From positions 125,531 through 189,530 of the forward strand of contig JAKCWW010000049.1 in assembly GCA_026260175.1 (NCBI GenBank): a stretch of 64,000 nt of DNA, written 5' to 3'. This stretch comes from Reticulitermes lucifugus (taxonomy: Eukaryota > Arthropoda > Insecta > Blattodea > Rhinotermitidae). Shown one piece after another: positions 58,215 to 64,000 of this stretch. The notes under the pieces are model-generated. The model saw only the letters and a program-made list of their open reading frames with translations. It did not search any database and had not been told where the DNA came from. Numbering within the stretch: position 1 is the stretch's first letter; the number at the start of each line of letters is the position of its first letter. The translations under genes and the position numbers were made by a program.

Positions 58215-59040
58215 GTGAAAAGACAGTAATGGCTGTCCAAACTTTTCGGCGGGGAACGAATTAGTAACATGCTGTGGAACTCTTCAGAGAGCCTCATTCT
58301 TGCCTTGACAGGAGACTGCTGCGGTATTCGGACGGGACATTAAGGAATAAAGGCGGACAACCCATGTTTTCCAAGGATCAAGAACAAATGTTTGTGTCGA
58401 GTATTCTGAAAATATCTGCTTGTGAATTTGGAATAGACTTAGATGACGTCAAGACGGTTACCATCTGCTTTTCACAGTCAAGTAGAATAAAATTCAAATT
58501 CTCCGTAAATAATAAAATGGCAGGTTTTGCATGGCTTAAAGGATTCCAAAGGCACATCCCCACTATAAAAATGAGAAAATCAAGAGGTTTTCATTAGCTT
58601 GCTGCAATGGTTTAAATCAACAAGGAGTTTCCGAATAATTTATTTTTACTGTAACTAACTGTGGATAAACTTGTTAAAATGAACAAACCAAATGTCATGT
58701 AAAATGCTGAGAAATCCGGATGTCATCTCAACAATGAACCGACAAAAAATTGTTGGCCGAGAAGGAAGTAAAGTCATGTACTGCAAAACTTCTGTGGAGA
58801 GGGAAATCGTTACTATTATGTCCTACACAAATGCTGTTGTGAATTGCTACCTACGGCTACCATAAAAGGGACGGAATGTCGTTTAGAATTTGCAGAAGGT
58901 TTTGACTCAATATAAGTGGATAAGAGAGAAGTGTTTCCGTGATCTGGCACGTTATTTTTATGCAAGAGAATTGCAGGACCCTGCCACTTACTGCTAAATT
59001 TCAATGGCTCCGATAAGAGGTGGCAAACTTTAGACTGCAG
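58215..59040 (+). mobile_element. pogo/Tigger-like (CENP-B family) DNA transposase remnant
   Basis: The open frame at 58274-58597 (107 codons) reads SDGTLRNKGGQPMFSKDQEQ, MFVSSILKISACEFGIDLDD, VKTVTICF and NKMAGFAWLKGFQRHIP. This is the second helix-turn-helix (CENP-B type DNA-binding domain) of pogo/Tigger transposases, with the characteristic MAG-x-x-WLKGF-x-RH. An upstream HTH remnant (ELFREPHSCLDRRLLRYSDG) precedes it. Downstream, in other frames, come LDKLVKMNKPNV, then NAEKSGCHLNNEPTK, the N-A-D/E-E-T/S-G-like catalytic Asp region of the DDE domain (Asp is replaced by Glu here). Further stops follow and no end is visible. A domesticated host gene is unlikely given the stops. Confidence 0.75.
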
Positions 59041-59093
59041 TGAAAATAGTAGGCTTACATTCAAGCGGTACGCTGTCTAACTTATACCACATA

Positions 59094-59362
59094 GGCCATG
59101 CCATGGCTGAGGCGGTTAGTCGCCTGCCGCTCACCGCGGAGGCCCGGTTTCGATCCCGGGTCAGTCCGTGTGGGGTTTGTGGTGGACAAAGTGGCACTGG
59201 GACAGATTTTTCTCCGAGTAATTCGGTTTTCCCCTGTCAGTTTCATTCCACCGTTGCTCTGTTACTTGGAAAACGGAAAAAACTAATCATCATCTTCATT
59301 ACAGGGTTGCACAATAAGCTTTAAGGCTGCGGTGTATCCGTAGCATCTGCTGCGGGGCCCAT
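59094..59362 (+). repeat. SINE-B, full-length
   Basis: It starts ggccatgccatggctgagg, has the B-box TTTCGATCCCGGGTC, the full body and the tail (ctttaaggctgcggtgtatc, then gcatctgctgcggggccc). The open frame across it on the plus strand is a shadow. Confidence 0.88.
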
Positions 59363-60610
59363 GACTCCATCTTCTGGGAAGATCCTTAATCATGTTTTGA
59401 TTACGACTGTAATTAATTTATGCGGCAAAGAAGTGAGGAACATGTTTTTTTACTGAGGACTACAGATGGAGGAAAAAGTTTGGAAAGCAATTCGATCGTC
59501 ATTTCCTTCGAGCTCAGCGAAAGTGTAGTGTCAATATAAGAATTGAGATAATTAATACGATATTTATATTTTCCCAAATTTCTTCAAGTGGATTACATAG
59601 TAGGTTACATTTTCAGATACAAATATTTGACCTGGTACACTCTAGCTCGTACTATATCTTTACCGTAAATTTCAATATCCTTTCTTTAAAGTTGTCCCTT
59701 TCCTTAGATCATTCAGACTGTAGGTGTGTGTTGTTCATTTTTATATTTTTCCATGCTATCCACCACGCCTAATTCATTCTTATTTTACGTTATCCCCCTA
59801 AATATATTCAGCGAAGAACACAAATCATAAAGCTCTTCATCGTAAAATTTTTCTCCTTCCTGTTATTTCCTGTTTTATAAGTGTAAATAAGTTGCGAGTT
59901 TGCAGGTCGACATTGTTTGTTAAGGCGTACGCGATTTTTTGTCTCCTTTCTGCTTCATTTGATTGTTTCTGCTATTTGAGTACGCTCTATTTGCAGTTTT
60001 GTCATAGAGCTGCTATGTAATTCAAAATTTATTATACAGGTGTATCTGATGTTTCTTTGTATCTTGCTGTGCTAGATTCCTATGTATAAAGTAAACTGGA
60101 ATACTGAAGGCAAAACTTGTTTAAAAGAAACATCAAAGAACTTCAGTGAACATGAATATGTTTCTGTGTTCACTGGGTGGATGTTGAAGTTCAGGTGTGA
60201 GGTGCATTCTGCAATCCTCCCAAACTTAGGAGTTTGCCTGAATATGTAAAATATTTCCGCCACAGAAAGAATATTTTGTGTGGTAGCTACTTTTATATTA
60301 GAGTTAACTCTCATTACACTTTGCTACTAGAATTACGTAGCATCAGTAACATTCATCTAAAAGATATTAAACAAGGTAGGCTATATACGCTTACTGTAAC
60401 ATTGTGGCGCTTTTGCTTATCCATTGCTACAATGGAAACTCAATAATGCATTTGCGTTTTTTAACATTATGTTATAAATGGCACGATTTTCGAAAATAAT
60501 TTATTGAAGATAAAGTGTGTTCTGATTTCCTTTACGACTTTTCTAAAACATTCCTCATTCTAAGAAGAATTCAAAGAGATATTGTCATAAATGTGCATGG
60601 GTCTTCATGT
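59363..60610. other. Unannotated AT-rich DNA
   Basis: No coding, RNA or repeat structure recognised. Confidence 0.4.
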
Positions 60611-60685
60611 AAAGTACCCGTTATTCTTGTCAGATTTTAATGAAACTTGAATTTTCTCGACAGATTTTCGAAAAATTATTTTCGC
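60611..60685 (-). repeat. Repeat R fragment, inverted
   Basis: On the minus strand: cgaaaatctgtcgagaaaat, tcaagtttcattaaaatctg and acaagaataacgggtact, matching 11093-11153 of copy 1. Only the central ~65 bp of R are present. Confidence 0.7.
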
Positions 60686-60855
60686 AATGATGCAAACGCG
60701 ATTAATAATTGAAGAAAAACAGAGGTTTTCCGATATTCTATACACACTTATAATCTGCCTTATGTGGGCTACATGTGTTTTCCTTTTCATCGTCTTTGGT
60801 TCCTTTACTACTATACTGTCTAGTGAAGACTGCAAATTATAAGGTTCTCATTATA

Positions 60856-61068
60856 CTATCTTTTCCGTTTTTCTGTTAATTTCTTCCCCTTATTTTGAAA
60901 TATATTTCTCAGAACCCTGTTCTTAAAAGCCCTTAAATTTTCTTTCCCCCTAGGGGTGATGTACCAAGTTTGGCTTCTTACTAAAAAAGCTGAAGCCTGT
61001 TTTCCATTGTGTAGGTTGTTCCAAAGAATCCGTCCAAGCTTGTGGCAGTGTGTAACATTTCGTAACAT
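60856..61068 (-). mobile_element. LINE fragment, C-terminal ORF2 region
   Basis: The minus-strand frame reads KQASAFLVRSQTWYITPRGK, then ENLRAFKNRVLRNIFQNKGK. It matches the LTLRKE...NRVLKDIFGPK part of the LINE end at 49142 and is the best preserved copy of that small segment. The rest is missing. Confidence 0.6.
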
Positions 61069-62270
61069 GCTTTCGTTACGGCATGGAGTTGTTAGCTACC
61101 ACTCAGCTGTGCCCCAGACTGAAGGATCACCCATTGTCGGCTACGCGCTATTATTTATTCGGTACATTTGCATCTACTTTACGTATATGGAGTTGATTCT
61201 TTCCGCCCACAACCTGAGAATGTGCTGCTGTATTTACGTGCTCTTTAACGTTTTGTTTTGAATTGCCAAAATTAAACACTGCGGTTGAGGGTTAACATAT
61301 CTTTGTATAAGCAATACACGAGTACCTCAGCTACAAATGTGGCGTTTACGTAGATAACTGTATAAAATATTTAGGGAGAAAGAGGCATGTGGCAACAGAA
61401 TATTGAATTTGAGTGCCAGAGCTCTTCCTTTTCGTTCTAAAAGTTTAATTCAGCCAGCATTTTAGTGGCATACCATTTGTCTTTGCCGTAATGTATTATG
61501 TTATTAAGGAAGAGTCTAATGTAGTGGTCAGGTTTGTGGTTTGTGTGTGTGTCTGTGTATATATTTATACATGTGTATGTGTATGTGTGTGTGTGTGAAT
61601 AGCAGAAACGGATGAGGGCGAAGGCTGAACAGACTCTCCGAACTCTGCAGAACCAGGCACGTAAATTAGACACACGTGTGCTCGCAATTAAACGTTCGTA
61701 AGTCCGAACCGCATTAGTTTAGCCACTGAAACATAATTCAGTTGGCTGTAGTACAGTGCCTTGTGCTAGCGTTCTGAACATCAGAATTAAATATTGGACT
61801 TTCGAAAAGAAACCTCGTTTTTTCCAAAATTGAACTTACGTTCAACAGAATTTCATTATTCTTAGTTGGTTAACCCTTTAAAGCCCAGTGGTAAAATGTC
61901 CATCATTCAACAAGATAGGAAATGTATGTATAAACTAACTTTGAGGCGCGTTTGAACTTTGCATCCTAGACGCTTCTCAGATGCTCCTAACATTTCATCC
62001 ATGGGAGATCACAGTCTTTTTATTCTTCAAACTACATATGTGACCTTATATATGTGTATATATTACAGAATGTTATTACTATATATATATATATATTTGA
62101 GGAACGTATAGTGGATTTTGTATTTGTTACATTTATTGCCCACGTAAACTTCAAAGCTCATGTATATAATAATTTAATGTTCCTAGCTAGAAGCAATCAA
62201 TGTTAAATATTTTGACGGCATAGAAACGTGACGCCACAGCACGAAGTTTACGTGATTTGAATCTCATTTT
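61069..62270. other. Unannotated; microsatellite at 61540-61600
   Basis: A GT-rich run (61540-61600) and an (AT)n run (62071-62093) are the only structures. The minus-strand frame at 61437-61673 is a product of the GT run. Confidence 0.4.
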
Positions 62271-62780
62271 ACAGTGAAAGGACGGAACGTTCTAAACCAT
62301 GTAAAATATCTGGGTGTAATCTTCGACTGAAGAATTACATGGAGAGCCCATATAGGAACAATTGAACCCAAGGTTTTCAGAGCATTTATTACAGCCTAAT
62401 CCCTATTCAAAAGTGAGTAATTAACCGCTAAAATTAAATTAAACTCCACAAAGAACTCATTAAGTCTATAATGACTTTTGCTTACCCCTGCCTGAGAATT
62501 TGCGGCAGACACCCCTCCCCTGAATTTGCAGCGCCTGAAAAACAAGGTCCTCCGCATGATTGGCCACTATTCAAGGCTTACACCTCCCCGCGAATTTCAT
62601 GTGGCTTGCAATATTCCTTACAGCTGTGATTTCACCAAAACATTAAGCAGGCTGTAAGCAGACGTCATGTGAAATCATGAGAATGGAACTTCTCGCCACA
62701 CTGAAGAAGGCGAAGCCCAGCACGGAAAATATAAAAGCCTTAAACTTGGAGGGTAGTCAGGCTTGCGACCGTTCAAGTAA
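62271..62780 (+). mobile_element. jockey-like LINE fragment, reverse transcriptase C-terminal part
   Basis: Plus-strand translation gives VLNHVKYLGVIFD, one stop, then RITWRAHIGTIEPKVFRAFI, then in shifting frames LTAKIKL, PA-EFAADT, LQRLKNKVLRMIGHYSRLTP-like and REFHVACNIPYSCD. VKYLGVIFD followed by TW-x-x-H-I is the thumb region after the RT palm in jockey-type elements, and the C-terminal tail resembles that of jockey (PREFHVACNIPY, KTLSRL). The reading frame carries several stops and shifts. The 3' end is near 62780; no poly(A) is clear. Confidence 0.7.
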
Positions 62781-63199
62781 GTTAACTGTCATTTTAACTA
62801 AAGCCAAGTAAGTCAAGATACTTATTTGTTGTACCAGGCCTAGACAGACAGATATCCTGTATATATTCTCAAGTATTGGAAATATTTGCATAAAGTAACA
62901 GGAAATATATATATATATATATATATGTAAATACGTACAGCCATAACGAGGGTAAATTACGAAAACGTAGATAACGCACTCTCGTCTGAGAGTGCGCCTC
63001 AAGACTGACGGACATTGGTCTTCAATACTGAGACTAAGTTATTGTTGTGGTCATGACAGACAGACTGACTGGCTGTCAGTCAGTTTCAGCTTGATTTTTC
63101 AGTCTTCCAAATGTTACTTGTGGCATAATTTTCCATTTCTTCTTACGATTTGCCTACATGAAGTGTACTAGATGAAAGCACACACATACGCACACACAA

Positions 63200-63248
<49 letters not shown>

Positions 63249-63624
63249 AGTGCCATGTTATAGTGTATACTAATATTTTATCTTTAAAGCTACCGAACAG
63301 TTGAGAAGTACTATATATGAAGCCTGTGTAAATAATTTTATTATTTCTTAAGAGAGAATTAGGTATTGCAGAAAATATTTTTACGCCTTGTGAAACACAG
63401 ATCTAACCAAGACTTGCACTTTTTTTAGTCTTTATCCGATAAGATTTCGGTCTTCTGAGATGCGATGTCTCGAAGGAACCTACCTCATACGAAGCTGTGG
63501 TAGGTGTACCTGTGTTTGTGCCATCACAATCCAGAACACTGCCAGCTTAATACCCATCTCCATGAAGGATCCCGACCTCCTATTCTCCGATAAATTGACT
63601 ATTAATGAAATACATGGCAACGTG
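62781..63624. other. Unannotated; AT and CA/TA microsatellites
   Basis: An (AT)n run lies at 62906-62928 and a compound CA/TA repeat at 63180-63246. A short match to the foldback module area (tcttctgagatgcgatgtct, then cgaaggaacc, 63450-63480) may be another arm fragment. No gene is recognised. Confidence 0.45.
63180..63246. repeat. Compound (CA)n(TA)n microsatellite
   Basis: A CA-rich run with a few interruptions changes into about 17 TA units. Confidence 0.95.
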
Positions 63625-63880
63625 ACAGCCGCGAAGCGTAGTGCATGTAGAGGTTAGCGTCTAGGCTACGGACTGGGCCTGAGAGGAGTCTCGATTCAAT
63701 TCCCGGCACGGGCAAGGGATTTATCTGTTCTTCAAAGCGTATAGACTGAGTCTGGCGTCCACTCAGCTGCCTATTTAATGGGTGCTGGAAGCTGACCACC
63801 CACCTCTATCTACTGCCGAGGTTAAGTAGGAGTGGAGCTATACACTCCATTGTACACAGACTACTTTACCTTTTACAAGG
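63625..63880 (+). repeat. SINE-C, nearly complete
   Basis: The tRNA-like head (gtagaggttagcgtctaggc, then a B-box-like GATTCAATTCCCGG) is followed by the body (gaagctgaccacccacctc, ctgccgaggttaagtaggag, tggagctatacactcc). It is the same orientation as 11640. Confidence 0.72.
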
Positions 63881-64000
63881 AAACAGTTTCTGACTCAGGA
63901 TTTTTGTCATGTCTGCAGTACGTGCAGACAGAACCAGTAAAGCGATAGGTGAGGTTCATGCAGCTCCTTCGAAATGTCGATAACTTCTACCAGTCGACAC
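63881..64000. other. Window end, nothing recognised
   Basis: No coding, RNA or repeat structure is recognised in this short terminal stretch. Confidence 0.4.

Noticed and set aside
63440-63485. Another foldback module
   Set aside because: Only about 30 bp resemble the arm, without the stem or GAAAC; kept as a possible fragment only.
1-64000. CRISPR arrays, bacterial operons, rRNA genes
   Set aside because: No regularly spaced short repeats with unique spacers, no long frames and no rRNA-like blocks.

Overview
This window is repeat-rich, AT-rich eukaryotic (animal) DNA, not bacterial: no open reading frame exceeds about 130 codons, there are no operons, and nearly everything recognisable is a decayed transposable element, a tRNA-derived SINE or a simple repeat. 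The mix of three tRNA-derived SINE families, insect-type Tc1/mariner transposases, jockey-like LINE fragments and a pogo/CENP-B-like transposase suggests an arthropod with a large genome, most likely a polyneopteran insect such as a cockroach or termite. The organism call is inference; the repeat content is read directly.

Layout. 1-10 kb: SINE copies, one plausible terminal exon of a host gene on the minus strand (2790-3002), a 218-bp foldback element (3945-4162), and fragments of the same foldback family (6191-6605). 10-17 kb: a dispersed repeat called R here (10943-11450), a deleted Tc1/mariner element with ~115-bp inverted ends (12102-12717, containing a 50-N gap), a TA-flanked MITE (15206-15483), a possible 5' end of a host gene (15882-16076) and a SINE with a clean 14-bp target duplication. 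17-30 kb: a 56-bp minisatellite with an alternating 112-bp pattern (19573-20080), more foldback fragments, a second R copy and a SINE. 30-44 kb: SINEs, a ~780-bp inverted pair (38085-38880), LINE C-terminal and 5'-region fragments, and a LINE ORF1 on the minus strand that carries a 2A-like peptide (42430-43760). 45-64 kb: foldback fragments, a near full-length but decayed mariner transposase with a nested 260-bp insertion (47205-48620), LINE 3' ends, a foldback with the second N gap (53719-54053), a pogo/CENP-B-like transposase remnant (58215-59040) and a jockey-like LINE fragment (62271-62780).

Two observations stand out. First, the foldback elements share a hairpin module: CTGAAGA (or CTGATGA), one extra base, a 2-6 bp stem, then GAAAC, usually followed by GTC or GTT. 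This is the order of the hammerhead ribozyme core, known from Penelope-like elements and retrozymes, and it occurs at least seven times, often in both arms of an inverted repeat. Second, the LINE ORF1 on the minus strand carries GGVEENPGP after a hydrophobic run, matching the 2A translational-recoding peptides of some non-LTR elements. Both 50-N gaps fall inside inverted-repeat elements, so they are probably assembly breaks at foldbacks.

No complete host gene can be supported. Host-gene candidates (2790-3002, 15882-16076, 25174-25443, 46498-46839) are weak and need transcript evidence.
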